From NCBI GenBank assembly GCA_000497125.2, contig CM035321.1, positions 70,001 through 134,000 on the forward strand: a DNA stretch of 64,000 nt, in the 5' to 3' direction. Source of the DNA: Spironucleus salmonicida (taxonomy: Eukaryota > Fornicata > Diplomonadida > Hexamitidae). The notes under the pieces were generated by a model. The model was not told the origin of the DNA. It made no database searches and worked only from the letters and a program-made list of their open reading frames with translations. This document shows, piece by piece, positions 11,226 to 21,362 of the stretch; position 1 is the first letter of the stretch, and each line of letters starts with the position of its first letter. A program made the translations under genes and the position numbers.

Positions 11226-12221
11226 ATGTCAATTAAATTACCAGCCTAAACTGCTATTGATTTTTAGTCAGAAGTTTGTATCGTACCTATAGAAATGGAC
11301 TTAAATACATTATTTCTTAATTCAAAGAATACTTCTGCCTCCCCAACGCTAGATAATTGTGTTACCTGTGTTGGATGTATTACATCAGCAGAAGAAATAT
11401 TTGTGAAAGAGTCTAACGCAGAAATGCTAAAATTATTATAGCAGCAGGGAACAAAATTGTAATTTGTCTTTAGTAAGAGTGCCTAGCTTATGATAGATAT
11501 CCATTCTATTAGAAATTAATACCCTGACTATACATTTGAGGTTGAGGATTTATAGCAAGTGGCTTCTTATCATAGTTAGCTATAAGAAGGTAAAAAAATA
11601 ATAACTCATTGCCCTGCAGTTAGACTTTATATATTAAAGAAGAAACCTGAATTATATAAATATGTAAATACAGTCGGTTCAATGTTAGAATTCTAAGATG
11701 ATACAAAAATATACATTAGTGCATGTCATGATAGAAAAATTGAGGCTATGAAAAAATAAAGTAAATGCTTCACTATAAAAGAATTCATTGAAGTCTTTAA
11801 TTCATAATAGGGCTAGTTAGATTAAGGTTTTAATTTCTTCCAGATATAAGATATATTATCTGATTAATTTGGTCCTTATACATAAAAATAAGGGATAAAT
11901 ACAGATTAAGTAATTTATGAGTATTAAAATATAAAGTTGATTCACAACACAAACTATAGAAATTTAGAAAATCTAATAAGGAAATCTGAATAAATTAAAA
12001 CAACTAATGATATATACCTTGTTGAAGCGTGCCCAAGAGGATGTTTTGGTGGTGCATAATCCGGAGTCACTAAAACTTAGTGTCAATAAATTTCGAATAA
12101 TGTTATTGAAGGGTAAAATACCCAGTAATTGTAAAAGAATGCAATTACATGTTTTGATAAAATAGAAGAAGCTATGTAGGATAAAGTTTAGGGCGTTAAA
12201 ATTGGAGATTTATAGTGGTGA
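11226..12221 (+). CDS. NAR1: NAR1/NARFL-like [FeFe]-hydrogenase-related protein
   Basis: 331 residues. N-terminal cysteines C18, C45, C48 and C51 (DNCVTCVGCITSAEE) match the conserved N-terminal cluster ligands of the Nar1/NARFL family. H-cluster-like cysteines follow in HCPAV, ISACHDRKIEA and EACPRGCFGGAQSG, the last matching the family's C-P-x-G-C-x-x-G-G-G-Q motif. Nar1 is the component of the cytosolic iron-sulfur assembly pathway that links the scaffold to the targeting complex. It lacks the extra N-terminal ferredoxin domains and maturase context expected of a true hydrogenase, so a CIA role is preferred. Shorter than human NARFL (about 476 residues), with loops trimmed between the two cysteine sets. 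Confidence 0.85.
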
Positions 12222-12258
12222 TTTGTATATTATTATATGTTTTCTTTCCTTATTAACA

Positions 12259-12822
12259 ATGAGCTATTTCTAAGTTCTTATTGATTGTTAGGATGCTTTT
12301 GATGACGTTTAGTTCCCATAATAGTTTGAGAAGTTATTTAATCTCATAGCATAGAAGCCATAATTGTTACAATTTTTTTCTGAAGCATATAATGCAAGTT
12401 TGTAGGTAAAATCCGATAAAATATTAAAGAGTATTACATTTGTTTCAATAGCAGTAGAACTAGAAATCTAGTATTAAGTATTGATTACATCAGAATATCA
12501 AACTTTTATTACAAATGTAAATGGTATTTATGATGTTCTACCTTTTTTTAAGGATATTTTTACGTTATTAAATGGAACTAAATAAGTCTAACCTACTATT
12601 GATAATTTAAAAAACTTTCTGTAGCGTAACTTAATTACTAGGTAAATACAAAAAGTATTTAGTAAGCAGTGTAATTATTGTAATATTCAGTGTTACCCTA
12701 AGCATAAATGCTAAGGGTTATAGGAAAAGGAAGGCAAATAATACTTCAGAGCGAAATGGAGCACAAAGGAAGAGTGGATTGAAAACGGTAATGGGTAAAG
12801 AAAAATTGAAGAATTAAAATGA
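12259..12822 (+). CDS. Unrecognised protein with C-terminal Cys/His cluster
   Basis: 187 residues. Residues 1-130 are helical and hydrophobic-polar without a known signature. A basic linker leads to CNYCNIQCYPKHKC near residue 145, a C-x2-C-x3-C-x3-H-x-C arrangement that could bind zinc, followed by a charged end with two tryptophans (RAKWSTKEEWIENGNG). The gene starts 37 bases after the NAR1-like stop and ends 34 bases before the FHA gene, so three genes are packed head to tail. Function unknown. Confidence 0.65.
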
Positions 12823-12856
12823 TATATTATTATATAGTTTATTGATTAATAACAAA

Positions 12857-14146
12857 ATGCTGAAGTCAAATAAAAATTCGTATCTACTAAGCAATATTAC
12901 AACTATTGGCCGCGCAGAAAGCAACGATATTGTGATTAACTCTCCACTTCTATCCAAGTTTCATGCTAAAATATTACTCGATGATATGCTAATTATAGAT
13001 TTATAGTCGAAAAATGGTACCTTTGTTGGAACCTTAAAAATACATAATTAACACTAAAATATCAAATTTGGCGATTATATTAAGTTTGGTAATTATGATG
13101 AAGTTTTTTAATTATTGGAAATTGATAATTTTATATAAATCAAAGATAAACATTTATAGGATCTTGAATAAAAATTACAATATAAGGAAGAATTTTAGCA
13201 ATAAAACATGGAAAATATGAATATATGTAAGAATTATGAAGTTGTCCCCCATCTTGCATCAGCAATTTTGGATAAATCTGATATTAAAGTTTAAGAATCT
13301 GGAGAGGTTGAACTACTTCGAGATAGTTTTCAAACATAAAATACCATTTAGTAGAAAACCTTATTAAAAAAATAGTAGGAAGTAATATTGGCTGAGGAAC
13401 ACGTTAGATAATTATAAATATAAAATTAATCTTTAGTAGACTAATTAAATTAACATAAGAACGAAACAGACACAGAAAGAAAGTTATTAATTGTTAAATT
13501 ATAAAAAATGACAGCATAAAAGGTTATAGATATATCTATTTTAGAATAAACAGTCCCTATTGAGAATAAAATATATAAGTTGTTAAACAAGTAGAATATC
13601 ATAGACTAGAAACTTACATAACAGGCTATGTAATATTTATAAAGTTTATAATAAAACAATGCATATTTCAATGAACTTTAGGGAATTATAAAGGAAAATG
13701 AGATTTTAAAAACTAATTTGATACCAATTTTTGAATTAAGGCAAATGTAACAATAATTCTTTAACAAAATTAAAGAAGACAACGAAAAACAGGATTATTT
13801 TAAATTACTATAAGAAGAAATTATATAGTTGTAAACAGAGAATTCATTATAATAAAATCAGTTAAAGTAACTAATTACAGATAACTAGATTATATAATCA
13901 TAATTAAATATAGTATAAGATCATAATTCACTTTTGCGATAATAATTAGGAAGTGCTTTAAATTTTGAAGCTAGAAGTATATAACATATACAAGTTGACA
14001 ACAAGTTATTTAGATAGATAATCGATGTTAATAAAACATTATCATAATTCACAGCGTAGGTAAAAAGTACTTCTTCCATAGGAGATACAAGAATGATGTT
14101 ATTGGCAATAGCTAAAAGTTTCATTCATTCACATGATGTTATTTGA
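12857..14146 (+). CDS. FHA-domain coiled-coil protein
   Basis: 429 residues. Residues 1 to about 90 form a forkhead-associated domain: ITTIGRAESNDIVI, then SPLLSKFHAKILL, then DLQSKNGTFVG, the standard G-R, S-x-x-H and N-G-T/S motifs for phosphothreonine binding. The rest, about 100-430, is a long Q/E/K-rich coiled coil with many glutamines encoded TAA or TAG. FHA plus coil is typical of signalling or centrosomal scaffold proteins. The phosphopeptide-binding arginine, serine and asparagine are all present, so binding is likely intact. No kinase or other domain is attached. Confidence 0.85.
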
Positions 14147-14235
14147 TATTTGGTATTAAATATGAAGGAAACTGTCCTTTAACTTCGGAAATTACCTAAG
14201 AATTATTTGAACTAAATATAAATGGTGACTTTTTG

Positions 14236-14475
14236 ATGTAATTTATTTTCTTTTTAGGACTAGGGACATATTCTCTTGTTTTGATTATAAAATCTCGATC
14301 ATTTTCGCACAAAGTTCTTATTCTGAGTACTGGCATTTTATGTCTAAAAGGCGTAATAATAATATTAAATTATAAAATCATTTACTTTCTTTTACAAATA
14401 GTCTACAATTTGGAGTTAATCCAGCTTCTAACAATGTTTATCCATAACTTTAAACTTCCCCGCCAAGAGCTCTGA
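14236..14475 (+). CDS. Possible small membrane protein or gene fragment
   Basis: In the 231 bases between two convergent genes an open plus-strand frame runs from 14137 and has its first ATG at 14236. It encodes an aromatic hydrophobic segment (MQFIFFLGLGTYSLVLII), a basic loop (KSRSFSHK) and a second hydrophobic segment (VLILSTGILCL). The two-span pattern with a positively charged loop looks like real membrane protein, but the end of the frame overlaps the UBXN11 gene on the other strand and is probably shadow. It may be a remnant of a longer gene. Confidence 0.25.
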
Positions 14476-15688
14476 GAACAACAAGTGAATGTTTATCTCT
14501 TTGCATAATATTTGCTAAATTCTCATAAATTTCAGAAACATCAGATTCAAAGCTCAATTTCATTATAATATTTTAACCACTATTTAATTTAATTCGCAGT
14601 GTTGCATTTTAGCCAGACTCTACTGGCCTACTTATAACAACTGTCTTGTCTAGAGACTATTTTTCTTACTAAAATTGCGATTTAATATCTATGACTCTGC
14701 CATTTACTACTTTATTATCTTAAATTTTACTTAGCAATACATTCAATGACATTGGTTCTAGCATATTATTATTGTCTTTAAAATCTTTAATATTACTGTC
14801 TTTATATTAAGGTGCTATCTTATAATTCTTTCGAATCTGTTCTAACTCGTCCATATCTGGTTTCCAAACTTATTCCCCGTCGATATTTTTTGCTGCTCCT
14901 GAGAACCCAGGATCTTTCTTGGCTAAAAACTCACAAGTCTCATATTTAGCAATTATGTTAACTCCATCTGGGTACTAATCTCTTAATTCTGAAGGCACAA
15001 AACCATCGGAAATGTCCTTAACAAACTCCCTAGCACTCTCTAGTTAGAAGCTCCTGAAAGGCCCGCGTTTAATGTAAATACCGTCCTTATAGAAAATAAC
15101 AGGAATTCCCTCAGAGTCGCGAAATTGCACCACGCCATCCGTATCGACGAACTCCTTCTTTTAAGTGATAAAATTGAGTTTTCGAATATTAGCTTCCAAA
15201 AGCTCGAAATCGACTTAGAAGCTCTGCTACTCCCGCGTGATTCCGGCAATTTCGTGCTCAATAAACGACTTTGCGTCAAATTCTTCGATTCCACTTTCAA
15301 TTTGATTTTCCACTTCATCTTCCAAAAACACCATTCCGTTCTAATCTAAGAAATTTTCCATTGAGAATATCTGGTTTTCGAGCGTTTTGGCGTAACTTTT
15401 CAGCTGCTGAATTTCGACGCCAAACTGAAAATCCGAGATGCCCTGGACCCGTATTTGCTCCAGTTGCCCCGTTAAACTCACAATTTGGCCGTTCGCGCGT
15501 TGCAGCAAAATACGCAAATTCTCGTTCTCTTGCTCCTGAAATTTCAGCTTTTGAGCGAGCTGCTGGACCGGGTTGATGTCGTTCGAGAGCAGTTGCGGAG
15601 GCGGTGCAATTCCAGTGCCTCCGTCGAGGGTAGAAATGTACGCGTTCGACTTGTGGTTTTTATCCGGGTGCTTCGTAAAATAGTCCAT
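14378..15688 (-). CDS. UBXN11: UBXN11-like protein (SEP and UBX domains)
   Basis: 436 residues. A coiled coil spans about 40-115. A SEP domain lies at about 200-260 (FVKDISDGFVPSELRDQYPD, the family's D-I-x-D-G-x-x-P-S-E-L motif). A C-terminal ubiquitin-like UBX domain lies at about 350-436 (ATLRIKLNSGQNIIMKLSF). UBX proteins recruit Cdc48/p97. The order coil-SEP-UBX matches UBXN11, which is linked to Rho signalling and is found in ciliated species. ATG 15688 is preferred over the in-frame ATG at 15829 because the extra segment runs through AT-rich low-complexity sequence. The first half (15040-15690) is unusually GC-rich. A shortened paralogue lies at 17955. Confidence 0.85.
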
Positions 15689-15850
15689 TTTGAAATTAAG
15701 AAATATTGGTTTTAAAGATATAATAATGATATAAATTTTAATTTTTTTGATTATTAACCTGCTGATTAAGAGGGTTTTGGGATTCGGGGGCTGCACGCAG
15801 TCAGTATGTTTCTTTGACTTAAATAGCATTATAAAATATTAACAGTTATA

Positions 15851-16780
15851 TCATATCTACCATCCAGGTATTTTCATCGCTTTATCCAAAACTTCGCCAG
15901 CATTAACTGGTTTAAATGCTGCCAGCGCTTAATTGATATCGTAAAATATAATTTGACGTTTTTCAAAATAGCACAATTCAGTGTAGCCAGCCTAAATGAT
16001 ATTTTTAATCACCATTCTCATGTTTCTTCCAACTTCAGCTGCAAAATGTGCATCACTTCCCAATGCAATGGGAATTCCATATTCAAACGCTTTCACAATA
16101 TATTTCTAACACGGTAACGTTAGCCCAACTCCAGGATATTACGAGCCTCCAGTGTTTACCTCGATTGCGATTGGATCTAAGCCTAATTACGTGCGTTCCT
16201 CATTGTATAAAGATAGATTTTTGAGTGCTAAAAATACTCTTTAATTTATAGTATTATTATTAAAGTTCTACTTACACCATTCTTCGCCTAGTAGTGGTCT
16301 ATAAAAATCCATATGAGACATAATATTGAAATAGCCAGATCTAAATGCATTTTCCCATTCATCATAATAGTTCAGAACAAACTATTCCTACGTTTAAAAC
16401 ATTAGATACTTACCTACATTATAATAGTGTAAGGATCCTAATAAATAATCAAATTCATCTGTCATGTTTACAAATTATTCAGTCTTCTTGGGATCTTCAG
16501 GGTTCCAATCGACTTCCATACCTAACAAAATCTAAAGTTATGGATAGTGCTCTATTGAAAATTATTTTTCTTACTTGTATAAATTTAAAAAGGTTTAAAA
16601 ATCTGAGAACGGCATTCTATAGTCTGGGGTTACGTCATCATTAACAAATGGATTATGACAGCAAAAAGCGTAAGCTTTATATTATAACGCATCAGCCATA
16701 GCATGAAATAATCTTGGCATGACCATCTCAGCATGGCCACATAAATAGGTATGTGAATGACAATCAACAATATGTCTCAT
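15851..16780 (-). CDS. PHP-domain phosphoesterase (histidinol-phosphatase-like)
   Basis: 309 residues covering a full PHP domain. Metal-binding signatures in order: H-x-H at residues 8 and 10 (MRHIVDCHSH, then THLCGH-like YLCGHAEM), FCCHNPF, GMEVDW, GSLHYYN, ISHMD-type SHMDFYRP, and near the end IALGSDAHFAAEVG. These are the histidines and aspartates that hold the metal cluster. Family members hydrolyse histidinol phosphate or other phosphomonoesters. Eukaryotic homologues with a complete histidine pathway are unlikely here, so the substrate is uncertain. The stop lies 162 bases upstream of UBXN11 on the same strand. Confidence 0.85.
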
Positions 16781-16890
16781 TTATTTTATTTTATCAAAAT
16801 ATTATATATCACAAAATATATGTCTTATTACTTTATTACCTTAAACTCATCACTATTAAATATTAAATATTCATATATTACAAACAATTA

Positions 16891-17907
16891 ATGGACCAGA
16901 TTTATAAGTAATATTTGTCAGCTTAGATTGATAACGTTGCTATCAATGAATAATCAAATATTTTATTACAAATACCTGTCGAATTTACTCATCTTTCTTT
17001 ATTCATAATCGATCATTTGTACGCCAAAAACCCTAATTCACTAGACTTTGTTTCTTATGATAAGCAAGTCACGGTTAAATAAATTTAAAATTTTAAGACT
17101 TAGATTTCAAGAACATAATAGTTAAATTTACTTATTTAAAATGAAAATCTCTTAGAAAACTTGATCTACATAAAAGTAGATACTGGAATATTTACATTCG
17201 CTGAAAATGCAATAAAATAACCTTTTGACTATATTCTATCTATTTATGAAGAACTATCTACTCTCGAATTAGATATTTCTCCTAAATTTACTTTTAAGAG
17301 AATTAAACTTTTCTGTGAATCAGATGCTTAATTTTTGAATATCCCAATTAATGATTTAAATTCTCTTTTTACCTCCTATGTTGAAACATTAGATTAATCA
17401 ATTAATCCAAAGAGAGACGTATTGATCAAAAAATTTTAATCTTTAGATTTTGTAGGTATAAAAACATATCTTTCATATGATCTTACAAGCAGCGATAGCA
17501 ATATTTCTGGCACAATCTTTGCAACATCTCCAGTAATCCTTTGTGGTATATAGTTTAATGACTTTTGGGCGTCTATTTCCTGCAGCGAGATAACAAACTG
17601 TGGAGCGTCTACAAATGCTGATACTTTGACATAACTATTTGACACAAATCGTGAAATTCGTAAGATTTCTAAAGTGATTATGAGTGGGAAGTCTGGATTT
17701 TAGTTAGATCCAGAGGCCCTCTACTTTTTGGCAAACTAGAATTACGGAATTTAGATCGTTTTCGGTATAGAAAATGAGCTAGCCAGTGAATATTTAAAAC
17801 TTAATGTTCCTATTGGAAGTTCTGATTTAAAAGTGGTAGGTATTTAAAAGAATGGAAAGCAAGAAATTATTTATCAGTAGGGGGAGTTTCTGGGTGTATT
17901 TCAGTGA
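16891..17907 (+). CDS. Unrecognised soluble protein
   Basis: 338 residues, ATG 16891 to TGA 17905-17907. Residues 1-190 are mostly helical with IDHLYAKNPNSLDFVSYDKQ and a helix-rich middle. Residues 190-338 become beta-rich with serine, threonine and cysteine (VGIKTYLSYDLTSSDSNISG, ISCSEITNCGASTNA). No signal peptide. No family recognised. It begins 110 bases from the divergent PHP gene and ends 47 bases before the UBXN11-like gene, its immediate same-strand neighbour. Confidence 0.65.
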
Positions 17908-17954
17908 ATGAAATTAAATAATAATAATAATAATATCTGTTTTACTTCCTAGAA

Positions 17955-18716
17955 ATGAGTTCAAATTATAAACCAAAAATTCCTGAACGAGTTAGAAAGT
18001 ATAATCACTCCGTCTCAAAATTTGATCAAATTCCTATAATATAAGCATAGAAGACTAACCTTCCTTAAGATAATATTTTGATTCAGTAATTATAGTTAAA
18101 GCTGAAATAAGTTGAGAATGAGGGTATTAAATTGAAACAACAGGTTTTAGATTAAAAATAATAATAGAATAACCTTGAGTGTTAAATAGAGTAACTCAAG
18201 TCAACGGATTAATTCGGATAAATTAATATACAGTACAAATAAAAGTAGCAGTTACATAAATATGTTAAATCATTAGAGCGATAGATTTATTCTATAGAAG
18301 AATATATGAATAAGTAAGGTCTTATATTTGTGTAAAGCAATGATTCATAAGATACTTATGCCCCTATCTTAACGTAAAATATCAACTAAGATACATTAAA
18401 CTAAACTTTAAAATACGCATAGGATATTGAGTAAAATGATATACTCAATCGTTCAGTTAAAATTTAGTAAGTTATCGAAGACAAACCTATGTCTACTTTA
18501 CGTATCAAGCTTCCAAATAATCAAAATTATATAATTAAATTAAGTTTCGATGAAGATTGTAGTCAAATATATAGAGAAATTGCACAAATCTCAAGTTTAG
18601 CAGAAGATTCCTTCCTTCTATTTAGAGCTATTGGTGGATTAATTCCCCAAACAAATCTTACTTTAGAGTAAGCTAACTTAGTACCAAATTGTAGGTTATT
18701 TCTTAAGTATCAGTGA
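17955..18716 (+). CDS. Shortened UBXN11-like protein lacking the SEP domain
   Basis: 253 residues. Residues about 30-125 form a coiled coil that resembles the one in the UBXN11 gene at 14378, including the end of the coil (LERQIYSIEEYMNKQGLIFV here, LENQIFSMENFLDQNGMVFL there). The C-terminal UBX domain is also parallel (STLRIKLPNNQNYIIKLSFD here) with matching endings (NLVPNCRLFLK versus LTPNCRLFVK). The central SEP region of about 200 residues is missing and replaced by a short Q-rich linker. This is directly visible evidence of paralogy within 4 kb. It may compete for Cdc48 or for the same coil partner. Confidence 0.8.
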
Positions 18717-18748
18717 TATATTATATATTAATATGATTTATTTTTATA

Positions 18749-19444
18749 ATGATTCATGTTAATTTAACGGAATAATCTATGAAAGAATATGGTAATTATA
18801 TATCAAAAACCGTATTTAAAGCAACTGACTTATTAAAAACACTAGTTAGCTGTAGTGTTATTACTTTTGATACAGAAAATTAAATTAATATTATGCTAAA
18901 TGAGTTTCAATAGCTAAAGAATTATACACATCTATATGAGTAACTTATACGAGTATGTTATTTTGATCACACAATTTTTGATGATATATCACCAGAGAAG
19001 ATCGAAAAATATGAATAAATCATTGATGGAAATGGTATTAAAATATCACAACTAACTGATTTACTTATGTAATCTTTTATAGATAAATAAAAGCATATAA
19101 GAGAAATTAGATTTAAAGAAAAGAATATTGCATCTTATAGTAGTTCGGCAGAGACAGCCACAGCAAATTCACATTAAGCGATGAAAGAAATTGAAACAAT
19201 AGCTTTATAAGGGTTAAAAGATCTAAAATTAGGGTTAAAAGTAACGACTATAGAATTGGATAAAGGAGAGACTATGACTAAAAAACTACAAACAGAAGTT
19301 GACAAGGCAGTGGATAGTGGAGCTAATGCAAAGAAATAGACTTTAGTTGCGTTAAAAGCTATCAAAATGAATAAAGATTGTTTATTCCTAAGTATCAGCA
19401 TAATTATTCTATGTTGCCTTATTTTAGCATTCATGTTGACGTGA
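18749..19444 (+). CDS. Tail-anchored SNARE-like protein
   Basis: 231 residues. The N-terminal 130 residues are helical. Residues about 140-205 form an uninterrupted heptad segment (ETIALQGLKDLKLGLKVTTI and onward) followed directly by a lysine-rich membrane-proximal stretch and one C-terminal hydrophobic span ending two residues from the stop (LFLSISIIILCCLILAFMLT). That architecture is the Q-SNARE plan. A SNARE subclass cannot be fixed by eye. The pre-membrane motif K-M-N-K-D-x-x-F-L-S-I recurs in the gene ending at 21093, suggesting relatedness. Confidence 0.65.
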
Positions 19445-19606
19445 ATATGTAAAATATTTAACTTTTTATAAAAGTATTGTATGAGATATAAATTCTAAAC
19501 ATTAATCTATTTTTGTTTAAATGGCCAATTTAGCTGAAACTAAAAAACATATAGCCTATATACTATATAATACTATATTGTGGAGAATTGCACCTTTCCA
19601 AAATTC

Positions 19607-20494
19607 ATGGAAGGCAAGGAAGTCTACATACTTTCAGATTCTGAGAGTAGCTAAGTCTCAGTAGTTGAAGACGTAATAGACCTTAATTGGAACTTTGATA
19701 TGTCTACTTGTTCACCTAAGCCTCAAAAGAGGCATACAAGCGAGTATATACCATTTAAATCCTCACCAGACTTTTTGGATTTCAATAAATCTTTATAGAG
19801 CAAGGTATCAAATTTAAGCTCAAGGTTTTCAATGCTTAAGCTCAATATTAATAGTAATGTAACATTAAGTCGAACAAATACATCATAACTTGATATATCT
19901 AACTGTTATAGTAGCTAATTGGGAAGAGAGCCTATGACTACAACATTTGCACATACTATTCATACAACATAATTTAATTAATTACGATAATAGTGCTGGA
20001 GAACTCCTGAGTTTAAGGCATGCAAATCCTAAAAGTGTGATGTTCCTGCAATAGAAGCAGATTGCCTTAGGTAAGTTCTCGAAAAGGAACCAGAATCTGT
20101 TGTTTTAATTGATTGTAGATGGCCATATGAGCATGCTGGAGGTTCTATAATAGGAGCTTATAGCTGCTATGATGCATTAGAATTATTGGAAAACTTTAAA
20201 TCGTAAGATTTTCCTGCGGAAAATAAGAAAATTATATTTTTTTGTGAATTTTCTTAAGTTAGAGGTCGAAAAATGTCGTCCTTTTTTACGAAGTATGTAT
20301 AACGTAATGAAATGCATGGATATGATGATATTTATCTACTAACTGGTGGTTATAAAAATTTTTAATAAACAGGAAAGACATTTCTAACAACAGGTAAACA
20401 TATAACGGAAAATGATTAAAGATTTGAGATAGAGTAAAGGTTCTTTTCATAAAATAGAAGTTATAAAATGAATATACCTGCTGATTACCTCTGA
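19607..20494 (+). CDS. Cdc25-like rhodanese-fold phosphatase
   Basis: 295 residues. Residues 1-150 are S/T/N-rich and disordered-looking, typical of a regulatory region. Residues about 155-290 are a Cdc25/rhodanese fold: VLIDCRWPYEHAGGSIIGAY (family D-C-R-Y-x-Y-E-x-x-G-G-H-I-x-G-A), then IIFFCEFSQVRGRKM with the C-x5-R catalytic loop at C213 and R219. Canonical Cdc25 has H-C-E-F-S-S-x-R-G-P-R; here phenylalanine precedes the cysteine and the following proline is replaced. Cdc25 activates cyclin-dependent kinases by removing inhibitory phosphate. The catalytic pair is intact, so activity is plausible. An alternative upstream ATG at 19520 lies in another frame and is rejected. Confidence 0.8.
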
Positions 20495-20565
20495 GTGTTT
20501 TTGAATTTCATTAAGTGTATAATTATTATATAATTTATATCAATTCTACATTATAATTTATTCAA

Positions 20566-21093
20566 ATGGACTTTAATTAGGCAAAATAATTTTACGATTA
20601 GTTAAAATAAGATTTAGCAGGTATCGTTACCTAGTCGTATTAGTCTAATCTAGTATCAACATCGAATCTTACTAGTGAACTATATAGAATTTAAAGAGGT
20701 CTGAATCAATTATAGTAACGGTCAGCAAATCCTCATTTATCTCAGGTAGAGTTATAGTACTTTTAAGGTATATAAAATTAATAACTGGATATTACTTAGA
20801 CTTTCTAAAGAATTCAACAGAAACCGTAAGATTTAGAACATTTTACAACTACGGTGAATGACGGACTTTCAAATATGAAGTATGAACTTAAAAAAGTATC
20901 TTTATCATTAGAGTAGGGTGGAGTGCATGAATAAAATCTAGGTAATGCTGTTAGCTTAGCTCAGGATGAAAGCAATTAAGCGATTCGTAAGACTAATCTA
21001 GCAAGAAAATTTATTAAAAAGAATAAAGATTGGTGCTTTTTAGGTATAGCTGTTTTAGAGTTTATTATATTATTTATGATGTTTATTTTTTGA
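20566..21093 (+). CDS. Tail-anchored SNARE-like protein
   Basis: 175 residues. An N-terminal Q-rich helical region, then heptads (TVNDGLSNMKYELKKVSLSL) and a second helical run into the basic patch FIKKNKDWCFLGI, then one hydrophobic span of about 18 residues ending at the stop. This matches a C-terminally anchored Qb or Qc SNARE such as membrin or GS27-type proteins, but the subclass is a guess. It is separated from the other SNARE-like gene by the Cdc25-like gene. Its stop lies 16 bases from that of the convergent small gene at 21110. Confidence 0.6.
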
Positions 21094-21109
21094 ATGATAA
21101 TTTTTATAT

Positions 21110-21310
21110 TCACGGTTAAGACTCTACTAATTACTCGGTATTCATTACCATGTTAGTATCTTTTTTCTTGTTTGTCTTTTTAGCCAGTCTCTTTACTTAT
21201 CTAATTGTAATATCATTAGATCTCGTACATCCTATATATATTGTTAGAATTATATAAAGAAAAGTACATAGTAATCCACCTATAAGAAGAAATATTTTGT
21301 CTGCATCCAT
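21110..21310 (-). CDS. Small single-span membrane protein
   Basis: 66 residues from ATG at 21310. A short acidic start (MDADKI), one hydrophobic span (FLLIGGLLCTFLYIILTIYI), then a basic tail with KRLAKKTNKKKDTN. By the positive-inside rule the tail would be cytosolic. Convergent with the SNARE-like gene. Its own upstream region (21311-21362) is shared with the divergent NHL gene. Family unknown. Confidence 0.55.
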
Positions 21311-21362
21311 TTTTTGTTTATAATTTATATATTACTATACTGATTTTAATATAAATTCTCAA

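Noticed and set aside
11226-12221. True [FeFe]-hydrogenase
   Set aside because: Cysteine pattern and N-terminus match Nar1/NARFL; no maturase or ferredoxin domains accompany it.
15689-15829. 47-codon N-terminal extension of UBXN11 from ATG 15829
   Set aside because: It passes through AT-rich sequence coding for runs of I and K; the start MDYFTKHPDK fits better and the paralogue starts similarly close to its coil.
19520-19930. Alternative ATG and frame upstream of the Cdc25-like gene
   Set aside because: The frame is open but has no domain, overlaps the serine-rich region of the real gene and ends at a TGA; the other frame carries the Cdc25 motifs.
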